Shown: positions 22,746-34,514, numbered from the stretch's first letter. The stretch is DNA of 64,000 bases from Persicaria tinctoria (GCA_037127255.1 JBANSL010000017.1:72292857-72356856), one strand, 5' to 3'. Notes: a model not told the origin generated them from the letters alone. A program made the numbers and translations.

Positions 22746-25700
22746 GTATGTACCAATGCTTCAGCGGATTCTTTGGTGTGAGCTGAGTTCAAGCAAGAAA
22801 AAAAAAATCAGCTACTCTAATAGCATAATGAGGTTGTTTTTGGAGTTTTCCATTTCAGGAAAGGTAAATTACCAAACGATTTGAATAATAGCAGAAATGA
22901 ACAGTTACAAATTTTACAAGCTCTTAGTTAGAGGTATAGTACTCTGTAAGTAAGTTTAGTACTAAGATCTTATGATAAGTGTTAAAAGTGATCTACAATG
23001 ATAGCTGCTACAGAAGTTCAATTTACCAAGCTACAGTCCTTGCATGTGACTAAAGTCACTAAAGACATAGTGAAAGCTAAAAACAAGACTTCTAAATGGT
23101 AGTAAACAAGCTTTGACAAGGAATTGCAAACTTCACAAGAGATAAATACTGGATACGTATGTACACCCAAGCTTCAAAACCCAAGTACTCGACCCCGGTT
23201 AGCTTATTACCATTGTACTACAAATAGATAAGGACTTAAGATATCCTAAAGAAACATCTAATTTTGGAAAAAAAAAACAAAATATCACCTAACACCGTTG
23301 CAACTTTCACACATTTCAATCGGTGATCTCAAGACATTCTAATCTATATAACTAACAGAACAATAGAACATCTACTTTCCACTGGAAGTAAGGCTTCAGG
23401 TTACAAATACTTCACGTCAGATACGGAATAGTATATTCATTAGATTGAAATCAAGGTATAATGCAGAAACTCGGCTTTTTTTGCGTATTATGCAATATGT
23501 GGAGCAATGAAAAGACAAACCTCCATCGAGTAATATCGTTGTGTTAGGGTATCCTAATTTCTCTGCTTCTTCACATGTCAAAAATTGGCTTCTTCCAATC
23601 AATTGTGTGCGCTCCAACCCACTACGAATAGAATTCCCCGAAACTCTCCATCCTAGTATGACAAGCCAAAATTTTATATAGAAAGTAAAAGTTCTTCCAT
23701 GCTTCATATAGTTTTCAATGTTGGATGGGCGTGCAATAAATCTGTAAATACTGATACAATGAGTAATAGAACTCAGTTCAGAGCCAACTATGGTAAGTAT
23801 GTAGAACACAAATTAATGTTTCATCTAATTTAAACCCCATGTGTCGAGTGCATCAGGCTGAAAGGTCACAAATTTCATAACCAATGTAAAGTACAGAACC
23901 ATAGTTCCCACGTTCCAAGCTACCATCTGAATACAAGTTTTTATTTAACATGAAAGGTCACAAAACTAAGAAAATTCCTTACCTTGATGCTGCAGGCATA
24001 ATGCAGCACAGACTGCAGTCGCAGCGTTTCGAAGGTGATGAAATCCCAGCATCAGTAGATTGACATCCAGTAACTCAAACGACTGAATGAGTTTAGCAAG
24101 ATCTTACTAGATAGAAAGGCTAGATTAAAGAAAGTAATGCCCACAATTTAAGTTATTGGGATAATAAACAGTGGAATAGCAGAAAATATATACTCGTAGT
24201 TAGTCAACTCTTAAATTGTGCATACCAAGGGAATGTCCTGATCTATCTGAATTACAATATCACAGCACTGGCATGGCTTCCCATTCACTTTGTCAATGCC
24301 CTTTATGGAAAGGGTATTACTAGTATCAGATGCTGATACCAATGGTGAACAGAGGGAGGATGCTTTATCACGAATAATTTGTTCAATATGTGGAAGGAAT
24401 GGGCCACCAAGAACCACCTGAAAAGGGGGAAAGGAATAAAATAAAATCATAATTAAACGTACAGATACCGTTATTCACAAGTAAATAGTAAGAAAAGCAA
24501 AAATACCTTACCAGAAAAGAAAAAAGGAGAAAAAAACTTGCACGTAAGAACGCAGAGTTATAGACATCTCCATAAATTTAAAATAACTTTTATAAATTAT
24601 GAGTGTTTTTTCTCACTCATGACCAACATCAACTTCAGTCACAAATGAAACTGAAGCAGCTAATAAAGTAGACTACACATCAAAGATAATGACCTCTGCT
24701 TTTCCCTTGGGCTTTGTTCTTATTTTGTGGACAAACAAATATCAGTTACTAACAACAGCAAGAGTTTCAAAACTATAATCCATTTTCAATGTCACCTATG
24801 TCATTCAAGATCTGCGATGAATGTCTAACTATGTATGCTCTCCAAAGAAACTCCAATTGTATCTGATGCTAAAGCTATGCTCTCCAAAAGATCTTCAATG
24901 AATGGCTAAAGTATGTAAGAATAGCTACTTAACTGGACATCTATGCTTGATGATTCCTGACTTTGCTAATGCTATGCTCTCCAAAGAGCCTCCAAGTGCA
25001 TCCAGATGCTCCTTGCCAACTGTTGTTACAATAGATGCAGCAAGGCTTGAGCTGGATATTACATTTGTTGCATCCCGGGCTCCTCCCAACCCAGCCTGAC
25101 ACAAAACTTAAGAGCTGATGTTTGTAATTTATAAAATTACTGTAGCTTCCATTTAAATATGTCATCAAAAAATATTTGGGAAAAGATGTGTTGAAATAAG
25201 ATGTGCAGAGGTGAAATTGCCAACCTCTATAATGGCAATATCAACATGCTGCTGAGCAAATAGTGCAAATGATATAGCTGTAAGAACCTGGAAAATGCTC
25301 AGCTGTCAGAATCAAAGAAATAGCATTCTGCAACACTTCACTCATGGTACTTGTCCAATGTTTGATTTAATAGGGAATAAAATGTGTCCAAACAAACTGA
25401 GATTTCAACTAATCACATGAGCATTTGACTGATAACATTTAATAACTCAAGCCGCGCTATGAAAGTTCTAATATCATCAGATTTTCTACATTAGCTGTTA
25501 CAACAACAACTGCTCGGTACATTGATCTAAAGGGGGAACATCTACGACTACAACTATAACAGTAAGAAGGTTGTATGCGAAGAACATTAGCATACAATAA
25601 AACCGAAGACATTATCAAAAGCAAGAAGCATGCCAAAACTCAAAAGAACATTGTGAAAACTACACAAATGCAAGCAACATACACAAATGGAAACAAATAA

Positions 25701-26597
25701 TAACTCAATAAGAAAGAAGTAAAACTCATTTAAAGCATGTATTCCAACAAACTATTACTAAGCAAATAACTACTTAAAGCACACAGTTACACATGGTTTT
25801 ACAGTTTTACATCTATATGTGCTTCCATGCAGTGTTTGCATGAGCTTGGAATAAAGCATGCAAGTTTGCATATCGATAATACTTTTTCTGCTACGCCCAA
25901 AACTAATCACAATTTCTCTCTAACATTTCAAAGCATATCTTGATATAATAAAAAAAGATCTAGAAAGACAGTGTGAAATTCCATACCTCAAAGTGACTTA
26001 AATTTCCTTGTTCCAATTGTATTGCCTGGTCAAGAGTGTTCTTGATTTTGTGAAACAGGGAATTCAATACATTTGCTGATACAGGCTCACCAAGTCTTCC
26101 TAATGACATCCTTTCCCTGATAGATTGGATATGGGGGCTATGCAAAGAAAATTGGCCTTGCGGTTAGGAAACTATGATGAACAAAGGAAAGTGGCAGAAA
26201 TTGAATTTTTATGAATTAATGATAAACTGCCAATAATATAGAGGAAGTTACCTTGTGTAGCAACCAACTGAATACCCTTCGGCTCTTAAAATACTAGACA
26301 AAAAAGCAGCAGTCGACCCTTTTCCTTTGGTTCCAGCAATGTGAACCACCTATATCAGTTTAATCACATTCAGAATACTCTTCAGCATAAAGGTCATTAG
26401 TCATTGAAGTGCAGGACATAAAATTTAGCTATATAGCCAAACAGGTGGGGGCTCAAGCATGATTCTCTGTTTAACTTATGGAAATTTCGCCAATGACAGC
26501 TGCAACATCAATCATGTCTACAAGTAATTTAAATTCAGACTTGTTTATGTCTCACCAAAAGCTTGAAGCTTGGAACTTGAGAAATCGGGAATACACT

Positions 26598-26918
26598 TGA
26601 TGTAGGAGGTTTCAAAGCTTAAATTAGGTTTTTTTCTATTTTTTAGGTTTTTAAGCATTTTATGACTTTCTATCTTTTATCCTTTATATATTTTATCTTT
26701 CCTTAGCTTATAAAACAGGTTTTAGCTTCTAAGACAGGTTGTTTTTTCTTCTATAAATACACATGTAGACCTGAGAACTTTATTATCTCATTACAGTCTT
26801 ATTATTCAATACACTTCAGAGAGTTTTTCTCTTTTCCTTAGTGGATTGTGGATTCCAGACCTATCGTTTTAGACTTTTGTCGCTTGCAAACAAGCCTTTC
26901 AAGCTTCCTACTGCGTCA
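26598..26918 (+). mobile_element. Solo LTR in DHFS intron
   Basis: A 321-bp segment beginning TGATGTAGGAGG and ending CTGCGTCA, flanked by an exact 5-base duplication ACACT (26593-26597 and 26919-26923). It contains a TATA-like cttctataaatacaca. No internal coding region or partner LTR is present, so it is a solo LTR left by recombination between the two LTRs of an older element. Confidence 0.75.
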
Positions 26919-27895
26919 ACACTAGTATGCCAAATCACTTCTAAGTTCAGTCAATGGTTATTATTCTAAAATTTCCTTGCTTGCCAATGTAGGAGTGAAA
27001 TGTTATACTATTTTAAAATCACAAGAATGGGTAAAATTGTACTAGAAACATCCACCTCTTTCAACTGATTTCCTAAACCTGCCTAAACTAGTTGAAATTT
27101 AGAAACTAATTCATCATCTAACTTTTTCATTTCCAATTGGTCATTACCTTTATTTTGAAAAAGAGAGTATTTTATGTTAAGCTTGGAACAAACCACAATC
27201 AAGTTTTGCCTATTATTTACACTCCATAGCTTTAGCTACTTTTCCTTTTTCCAGGCAGTTACATGGATGTTGGAATTCATGCCCAAATTTCCTACTCACA
27301 AACCCCAAACAATGAATAAGCAAGGTTGAAGAGGACCTTGTATTTGGAGTGAGGATTACCAAGGAGATCCAACAAGCGCCTCATCCGATCCAAATCAAAA
27401 CCATCATCAGTATCTATGCCGGCATTTTTAGGAACCCCTAATTTCTCATAGTTCTTCAAATCATCCAAGTAATTCACCAAATCGTTCATGTCAGCATCTG
27501 CCGAACCTGTAAACAGCGCTCTTTGAAGCTCGGGACTTCTCTTCATAATCCTTGAACTCTTTCGAAAGACCTCAGTGTATCTCTGAATGGCAGAAAACAC
27601 ATTCATTCGTCCAATGTCACTTATGTAGGCCTGCAAACATTGAATCGGAACCGCTATATGAGTGCATTACTGTATTGGAAAACTAAAAAGGAAGACATAG
27701 AAGTAAAACCTTACGGGATGAATTGCAGGAGAGTGGATGGCAGAGGTCAAGTCTAGCTCTAGAGCTGCTTCATCTAGAGTGACGACGCTATCAACAGGGA
27801 TGAACAATCAGAGAAGGGGCATTTCAGTACCATGAAAAATTAATATTTACATTGCAAAATTACCAAATAAACTTCATTCATAAAGAGGAATTATT

Positions 27896-28080
27896 GAAAC
27901 CTCCCAAATTCAGAATTTCAGAACGCATTCATTCAACCAAATCGAAACCTATCATTCAACCAAATCGAACTCATTCGAAATCGAAACTTATCATTCAACC
28001 AAATCGAAACCTCCCAAATTCAGAATTTCAGAACGCATTCATTCAACCAAATCGAAACCCATTCGAAATCGAAACTTATC
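27896..28080. repeat. 110-bp imperfect direct duplication
   Basis: The block ctcccaaattcagaatttca through attcaaccaaatcgaaacc occurs at 27901 and again at 28011, with extra short repeats of attcaaccaaatcgaaa between. It lies 5' of the DHFS exons, probably in its first intron. Confidence 0.6.
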
Positions 28081-28411
28081 AATCCGTAAACATCTCAAAT
28101 CGAAGCCATTTAATCAATTCAACACATTCATTCAACCAAAAATTGAAAGAGGAATTCTTGAAACTAAACAAAACTCTTTTAACATTTTCGGATTTACTTA
28201 CCGACGTTGCCGTACAAATTCGGATGTTAAGAAAATGAAGAAGATGAAGCGCTGCAGGGGCGCGGCGCGGCGCGGCGGCGGTCGGAGAAGCTTGAACAGC
28301 GGATAACGGCGGACGAGGGAAGCGAGGTCGCTGGTCGCAGAATCGCAGAGAACGGCGGCCGGTGGCCGGCGGGCGGCGAACTGAAGAATGAAGATGACCT
28401 AACCCCGGCAC

Positions 28412-29330
28412 CAGTTCAACCGTTCAAGAATGAAAACCCCATCAATTTTTTCAAATATTATAAAACGGCGTCGTTTTTTACTAATGACACTAATGGGTGA
28501 CATTATCATTAAAATAAAATATTTTGATTCGAATTAATTTATTAGAAAATGTATAATTTAATATTTTATATCGAACCAATTGATCAGAAAATTATATACT
28601 AATTTAAAGTTTTAAATTGAACCAATTAATTGATTAGGAAATAAAAAAATAATTTGATTGGTTGAAAACTCTATAATTATGGTGGTGATAACACCTCATA
28701 AAAATGTTTTTATTTTAATAGTTAGTTATAGATAGATTCTAGATCGTAGATTATAGATAGATAGATATGGATTATAGATATGATTGGTCAATTTTTTAAG
28801 TGAGAAACTTTTTTTTACCAGAAGTTAACTGCATGTAGTAATTCGGTTTCTATTAATATTATATTCCCCCATGTCGTTTTATGAGTAAAATCTTATTAAG
28901 AAAAACATTTCATTTTAGTTATTTTTATGTTCACTTTCCAAAATTACCCTTGTAATGATTAAGGATTTGTTAGTTGTAGTTTTCAATTAAATGAAAAAAT
29001 AAAATAATAATTAAGGGTATAAGTGTATTTTTATTTGCTTTCTTAAAAAATGTGCAAATGTCTAAAACGACACTTGTTAATTAACCGATGGAGTATATAG
29101 TAAAGTATCCCAAGTTAAAATCCTTTTAAAAAAATTCACAATTGATGATAATTTAGCTCTCAAACTTTCTCTCCCTTAAATTATTATATGATTTTTTTAT
29201 GGTATAAATGAAAAAGGAATAATATACACAAATCAAATGGGGACGTTGTAAACAAGAGGGAACATCATCGTGTCGGGTCGAAATAGGTTAAGGTCGTGGC
29301 AGTGTGTATCGTGGCTTCTTGTTGAGAAAT
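28412..29330. other. Intergenic, no gene
   Basis: No gene. AT-rich, with short gatagata repeats near 28720-28770. Confidence 0.35.
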
Positions 29331-29640
29331 GTGAATGAAATTAAAAGAGTCTCACATCGAAAGTTGAACATAACAGGCTCTAGTATATGAGTCGGTGGGC
29401 TACTCATTCTATTGCCAATTGGATTTAGAATGGAACTTCACTAGACTTGTGTGCTAGGCTACTAGCGCCCGTGTACATGACCCCCAATTATCGCTTCGTC
29501 CGTCGTCATCTTTTTTGTAGAGTGCATTTATCTGAATTGCATCGTTATGTATTTTGTATGTTGTGGTTTAATTTATAGACGGTTCTTCTATCTGCCGACT
29601 TAGCTGACCTTTTCAGATTTTTACCTATTTAAAAAGAAGA
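29331..29640 (+). repeat. Dispersed repeat plus LINE-like 3' end
   Basis: 29340-29480 resembles 825-1000 (cacatcgaaagttgaa start, attggatttagaatggaac core). 29560-29640 has the atctgccgactt...cagatttttacct pattern of the LINE 3' ends at 5600 and 30400. Confidence 0.4.
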
Positions 29641-30119
29641 ATAGGGAACATCATCATAACCCTATAGATTATTCCCCCGTCTCTAATGCAAATGTCCTTT
29701 TGTTCTTTTCCATGTATCCTAAAGAGACACATAGAAAGGGATCCATTTATTTACCTAACATGCCCATATATTCCTATATATATATGGTCAAACCCATTAC
29801 CTTATGGCCTATATTCAACCTACCCATTCACTATTATAAGTGACTAAACTAAAAACAAACACATCGAATTGAAAGATCTAATTACAATAACCTAACCTAG
29901 ATTACATACATATAATTAAGGTTTAAACAGAGTTATATTTATATGTATATAATTTGTTAAAAGGCGTGTCTTCAATTTCTATTTTTCATTATCGACAAGA
30001 TTTAGTTGAACAAATCCACTTGATTAAAATACAAGAGTATAAAGATTAACCGAAATTAATTGATAAAGTGAACCTTTGATTATTTTTCACTCAAGATCAC
30101 CGGTTCACTACATTATTAC

Positions 30120-30474
30120 CTACTCTTGGTGTCCAGCACAGAAGAGGAAGGTGTCGGGATTGGCTGGGGTTGTGGTGGTGTGTATCGAGACGACTCCGCG
30201 TTAGGTTATTCCTTGGAGGATCGTCTTCACTGTCCACAGGACTGACTCCTGATATACCGTTGGTCAACGGTGTCGCCGCCTGGGGATATGCTTGACACTG
30301 GATCTTAGTCTACGTTGTCTCCAGCTTGTACTCGTCCGGGATTACGCCTCTAGTTGTTGCACCTTTTTATATACGTAGAGACGGTTTCACCGTCTGCCGA
30401 CTTCATCGGCCTCTCGAGTTGTTAGGTATACCTGACTCTCGAATTATTTCCTAATAAAAAAAAAAAAAAAAAAA
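30120..30474 (+). mobile_element. LINE 3' end with poly-A
   Basis: Ends in at least 18 A residues (about 30457-30474) after the atcggcctctcga block shared with 5640-5690 (reverse). The upstream part matches the reverse of 4800-4990. It is a truncated LINE copy lacking protein domains. Confidence 0.55.
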
Positions 30475-30715
30475 CCAGTGGGACTATTTGCCAATATTAA
30501 TTATTGTGCCTTTAAATGTGCGCATTTTATATAGTTAAAAAAAAAAATTCAAAAGGAAATGGATCACAAATATATATTTTTATATATATATATGTCAAAT
30601 TAACTCATATGCAAAACTCTTGTTAATTAGTTTAGAAAGATAAAGGAGCAAGCTAGCTAAAATAATATATATTTGTCGCAACCCTAGCCCTAAAATTGGT
30701 TATCAATCATTCTAT
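30475..30715. other. Intergenic, no gene
   Basis: AT-rich with a short TA repeat at about 30573-30592. Confidence 0.35.
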
Positions 30716-30719
30716 GGTC

Positions 30720-30885
30720 TCAATCGGTTTCTATTAGGACAAAGCTAGTATGTAGGCTTTTTTGAGGTCTCGGGTTCAAACCCTATCGGTCCATCCGAAA
30801 ATTTAAAATCGGCCTCTCACTTCGGTGGGGAAAGCCTACATCCAGGGCCCTCCTCTCGGGGATGGGTTTGTTATTGTTATTATAG
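30720..30885 (+). mobile_element. SINE-like element
   Basis: Contains a tRNA-type B box (gggttcaaaccct at about 30769-30781), a downstream cggtggggaaagcctacatc block and a terminal ttgttattgttattat tail. B box plus TTG-type tail is the make-up of dicot SINEs. No cloverleaf can be drawn, so it is not a tRNA gene. Confidence 0.5.
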
Positions 30886-31568
30886 TAGTTTAACTGTTTA
30901 ACTATTTCAAATCATAGCTATTTTCGAAATCGAACGGATCTATATTGGTGTTTGTGACGTTGGGATCCACATGTTCGAGCACAACATTTGATAAATAAGC
31001 CAGTTGAACATGTTGAAAGGTTTGGTATGGAAGTGTCCCTCTCACATTGATTATAAAAGGCTAAAAATGATACTCCGTAGATTATAAGGAAGGGTGAAAC
31101 TCTACCCATGCAACAGCTTAAACTTTTGTGTTAAGGGGGCACGTGTTTGCCTCTCGATAACGGCTCGTCGAATATTTCAGAGATTACACAGTAATATTTT
31201 CAGTGTGAGATACATTTATATCATTTCACATCTTCGACGGTGTCGCTATCATATACTCAAGTATTACAATCCCACACACAATATTCCTCCAAACAAGCCC
31301 TTCCATCCACTAGCTTCAAACACATTCTCTTGGACTGATTCATCTGCATTGTTGTTGTTCATCAGTTACTGTCAAAGTAACATGCCCCCTTTATTTGCCC
31401 TCTTTCTCCTTGGCTTCTTCCTCCTCCTCTGTCAGATTCTTCTTTAATTTCTTCTTGATTTTCCAAGTCTTGATTTATACTTCGCCCCAAAAGATATATG
31501 TACCTCCCTATACCTACCAATCTGTATATAATTTGGTGATCAATAGGAATATTTATTAGTTTATTTAT
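30886..31568. other. Intergenic, no gene
   Basis: Open frames at 30918-31109 and 31094-31447 have no family resemblance or plausible start context. I see no gene here. Confidence 0.35.
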
Positions 31569-32251
31569 GGCCAAATGGTAGAAAATCACCCTTTAAATAC
31601 ATCAATTTTCCATAAACCACCCCTTATATTGATATCTGCATAAAACCAGCCACCTTTTAAATGACGTTCTTCATCAATCAACCACCCCCGGATATATTTT
31701 TTCTAAATATAGGTTAAATTTGATAAATTAAAATTTTATAACTCATTTTTTATATAATATTCTAATAGAATTTTAACAATTAAAAAAAACATAAATAAGT
31801 AAGTATGAAATAATAGGAAACTATTGACGTTATTTTATGTTTTTAAATAACCGATAAAATGATATCAACTTTTACAAAACTGCTCTCCCTCCAATTAAGT
31901 TGCTAGTTTTCCCTTTTCAAATCACTTTTTAATTCTCCATTAGCTTCTACACACTTTCAATTTTGGAGAAAAAGGTATTGATCAATTTTAATTGCATGTC
32001 ATCTCAATTTAATTCTTAATTATTTGCTTTTTCCTTTTTTAATTGTTAAATTTCCATTATCATATAATTAAACAAGAAAGGTAACATTATAATTTAACAA
32101 AATTTAAACAAAATTTGAACGGAATAATCTCAGGGGTGGTTAATTGGTGACAAAAGTTATTCAAAGGGCGGGTTCCTGGAAATATATATCAATTTAAGGG
32201 GTGCTTATGAAAAATTGGTATATTTAAGGGGTGATTTTATGCAATTTGGCC
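31569..32251. mobile_element. Small MULE-type element
   Basis: Inverted ends of about 120 bases: left ggccaaatggtagaaaatca, right end complementary in structure (tgattttatgcaatttggcc). Flanking 9-mers are tttatttat (31560-31568) and ttaatttat (32252-32260), 8 of 9 identical. The 683-bp element has no coding content and stops about 95 bases before the TATA box of the next gene. Confidence 0.7.
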
Positions 32252-32344
32252 TTAATTTATTTATTTGTAATTTAATGCAATTTGTAAACATGATCAATGC
32301 AAATTAAAAACCTAGCTAGATCGATCCCAGGTTCTGGGTCCCCG

Positions 32345-32356
32345 GCCTATAAATAT
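32345..32356 (+). promoter_or_regulatory. TATA box of small plant gene
   Basis: The sequence cctataaatata lies about 115 bases upstream of the ATG at 32469, with a plausible transcription start in the CA/CT-rich stretch around 32380. The position fits a TATA promoter. Confidence 0.65.
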
Positions 32357-32468
32357 ACCCCAATGCAAACTCATTCTCTTACATTAAAAAAACCCTAGAA
32401 AATTTTAATTTTTTAAGCTTCTATATACTTTTACTATCATCTTCATCTTCTACTTACATTAGAAATCA

Positions 32469-32927
32469 ATGGATATGCATAGCAAAAATGGGGTTATACA
32501 ATCCTCCATCGCGTTGTTGCAAGAGAGGTTCAGGCAGTTGCAGAGGGAGAAAGAGATGAGAGAGAGGAGAGAGCTCTTAAGAGGCACCATGATCCTCAAT
32601 TCTTCATCGTCGTCGTCTTCATCTTCTGATTCAGAATCCGAAAACTACAATTACACTACTACTACCACCACCGCGGTGGCCAGAGGCAATGGTAGTTTGA
32701 AGCTTTTATTCGCAGATGAGGTGGCGATGCCACCTCATTGGCTTTCTCCTCCTCCTCCGCCACCTGCATATCATCATGAGGTAGCTCTCTCCCTATGGCC
32801 TGTCGCCTCCGAAAGAGGTGTGGCCATTAAGGATGAACACCACAACAAGAGCTTGTATCCACATGGATGTTTGAGTTGTGATGGTTCTCATGTTTTTGAT
32901 GATGTTGATACTTCTCTTCATCTATGA
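32469..32927 (+). CDS. Small plant-specific protein, function unknown
   Basis: A single-exon frame of 152 codons behind a good TATA box. The N-terminus (VIQSSIALLQERFRQLQREK, residues about 9-28) is a charged amphipathic helix, followed by an R/E-rich helix, a serine run (residues about 45-53), a threonine run (62-69), a proline run (93-98) and an acidic, His/Asp-rich tail. No signal peptide or membrane span. I believe the N-terminal helix recurs in small uncharacterised dicot proteins, but I cannot assign a function. The amino-acid runs make it look regulatory or disordered rather than enzymatic. The base composition is clearly different from the AT-rich flanks, supporting a real gene. Confidence 0.6.
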   Translation: MDMHSKNGVIQSSIALLQERFRQLQREKEMRERRELLRGTMILNSSSSSSSSSDSESENYNYTTTTTTAVARGNGSLKLLFADEVAMPPHWLSPPPPPPAYHHEVALSLWPVASERGVAIKDEHHNKSLYPHGCLSCDGSHVFDDVDTSLHL

Positions 32928-33087
32928 TGAATATACAAATTAAGGATCAAAAGATGCCTTTTTTTTAAGCACTATGTAATTAATAATTATAGTAGTACTT
33001 TCATTTTCTTTTTGATCGAGTAAGCCACTCCGTGGTACTTTTTTTGTTCATGAGATAGATTAATTAATTAATTAATTAATTAGTAAT
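32928..33087. repeat. 3' flank with ATTA microsatellite
   Basis: An (attaatta)-type simple repeat at about 33057-33082 follows the gene's 3' end. Confidence 0.5.
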
Positions 33088-33296
33088 CCCTCTGTTTGGC
33101 AAAACTTGACGTTTTACTATTTACGCACGCTTTTTTAGGAGCTAAAAACTATATAAAATATCTAATTTTTTAATAATTTCGTAGTTATTATTAATAAGTA
33201 CAAACTTGTTAATTTTTTTTTTTTAAAAAAATATTTTATATAGTTTTTATCATTCTAAAAAAGCGTGCGTGAATAGTAAACGACAAGTTTTGCCGA
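33088..33296. repeat. Foldback MITE, copy 1 of 2
   Basis: Left end cctctgtttggcaaaacttg, right end gacaagttttgccga, with inverted arms of about 70 bases including ttactatttacgcacgc and its complement. Same family as the next element and as 8369-8658. Confidence 0.65.
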
Positions 33297-33417
33297 TATA
33301 TAGTAGCTAGTACGTTGTACTCTAGATATACATTTATGTACTAACTAAGCTTCAACATAACCTATAATGATTGGTGGGATGTTAATTATAGTTAATTTTG
33401 ATCGGTAAAACATACCT

Positions 33418-33632
33418 CTCCCTTCAACAAAACAGGTCGTTTACTGTTCACTCATGCTTCGTTAGAATGGTAAAAACTATATAAAATATCCATCTTTTTA
33501 TATATAAAAAAAAATTATAACAAGCTCGTACTTATAAATAGTAACAAATTTGTATTTATATAGTTTCTATTCCCTAAAAAGCGTGCGTAAATAGTAAAAT
33601 GACATGTTTTGTCGAACAGAGGGAATATTATT
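33418..33632. repeat. Foldback MITE, copy 2 of 2
   Basis: Arms aacaaaacaggtcgtttact and its diverged complement near 33598-33630 (aatgacatgttttgtcgaac). Centre AT-rich. Lies about 120 bases from copy 1 in the same arrangement. Confidence 0.6.
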
Positions 33633-33989
33633 TTAGGTATTTTGGGTTTTATTTTACGAAAATGTCCCTATAATAATTAATGGGTTGTTAATTGTAGTTT
33701 TCAATAAAATAAAAAAGTAGTGTAATAAAAAAGGGTAAAATAGTATATTTATTAATTTCCTTAAAAATTGTGTGTAAGGTTAAAATGACATATTTTGATG
33801 CGGAGATGAACTGGCCCTAACGTGGAGGTGCATGGCTCCTCTCAAGCTATAGCCAAGCGGGGTAGGCCCATAACGGGCACATTTGGGTTCCTAATCCCAT
33901 ACCCACTGCGGGTACGGGCTCGACTTAGCAACCCGCCTAGGCTTCACCCCTTGTCCACGCCCGTCCGTAATAGGGGGCGGGCGGGACGG

Positions 33990-34260
33990 GTCGAGCAAGC
34001 CATCCCTCATTTTCCCATTGAAGTCCTTTTCTCTGACATTCGTCATCTGCTACTACAGTTCGAGGTCGTCTCGATTTCTCATGTCTTCAAGAAAATTAAT
34101 CAGTGTGCGGACATGGTTGCTCGTCTATTTTTGACTTCGGTCTTGGTAGATCTGCTTCATGATAGGGAACTATGTACCTGCATCCGCAATAATGCTATTG
34201 GTTGATGGACTAGCAGTGGCTAACTTCTTCCAAATTATTACTTATATTAAAAAAAAATTA
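33990..34260 (+). pseudogene. LINE RNase H tail
   Basis: About 70 codons ending at 34204 encode the C-terminal end of the LINE RNase H-like domain (VVSISHVFKKINQCADMVAR, then RNNAIG). An A run follows at about 34250. It is another 5'-truncated LINE copy, and the upstream part of the frame (33822-33985) is unrelated GC-rich sequence. Confidence 0.55.
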
Positions 34261-34514
34261 CTCCTCCTATACAATATCTTTTTGATTTTCCATGGGAATA
34301 TTCAATATATATATATATATATATAATGTTATTTGTTATTATTTAATTAGTGTAATTATATAATAAGGCTTTCACCCAACTTTACCCTCATTTGATATAT
34401 ATAAGTATATAACCTTCTTATGAAAATAACTTTACCCAAATTTGGTTATCGTGAAATCCAAAACGAATTTTTGGCCCATTGGCCCAAAATGGAACCCAAA
34501 CCCCATGACATTAA

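Larger units (their letters stand above)
16901..27787 (-). pseudogene. Dihydrofolate synthase gene, exon split by copia element
   Basis: Encodes DHFS of the FolC family (plant GLA1 type, mitochondrial in Arabidopsis), which adds glutamate to dihydropteroate in folate synthesis. Exons on the minus strand, all with GT/AG borders and consistent phase: 27715-27787 (tentative), 27337-27630, 26252-26349, 25987-26137, 25225-25287, 24934-25095, 24226-24417, 23983-24082, 23521-23652, 22746-22782 joined across the insertion to 17769-17863, and 16901-17163. Visible motifs: P-loop [60 protein letters not shown] block, LLDGAHTKES and [10 protein letters not shown]. The copia element separates HT from the following codons, so no normal product can be made. 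The terminal exon (VTGSLHIVS-type end) is not seen. The start codon is unclear: an in-frame ATG lies at about 27604, and a GC-rich possible first exon lies at 28190-28411. Confidence 0.85.

Noticed and set aside
24925..24940. Apparent destroyed splice donor in DHFS (ccag followed by TTAAGT instead of GTAAGT)
   Set aside because: Re-reading the phase shows the exon ends at cca and the intron begins GTTAAG, a legal donor; the next exon starts GTG GTT in frame.
28079..28411. 110-codon minus-strand frame as the DHFS first exon
   Set aside because: It ends at a plausible GTAAGT donor, but the phase does not match the next tentative exon in that frame, so I kept it only as a possible 5' region.
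30918..31447. Short frames on both strands, one ending in a hydrophobic leucine/phenylalanine stretch
   Set aside because: No start context, promoter or family match; probably chance.
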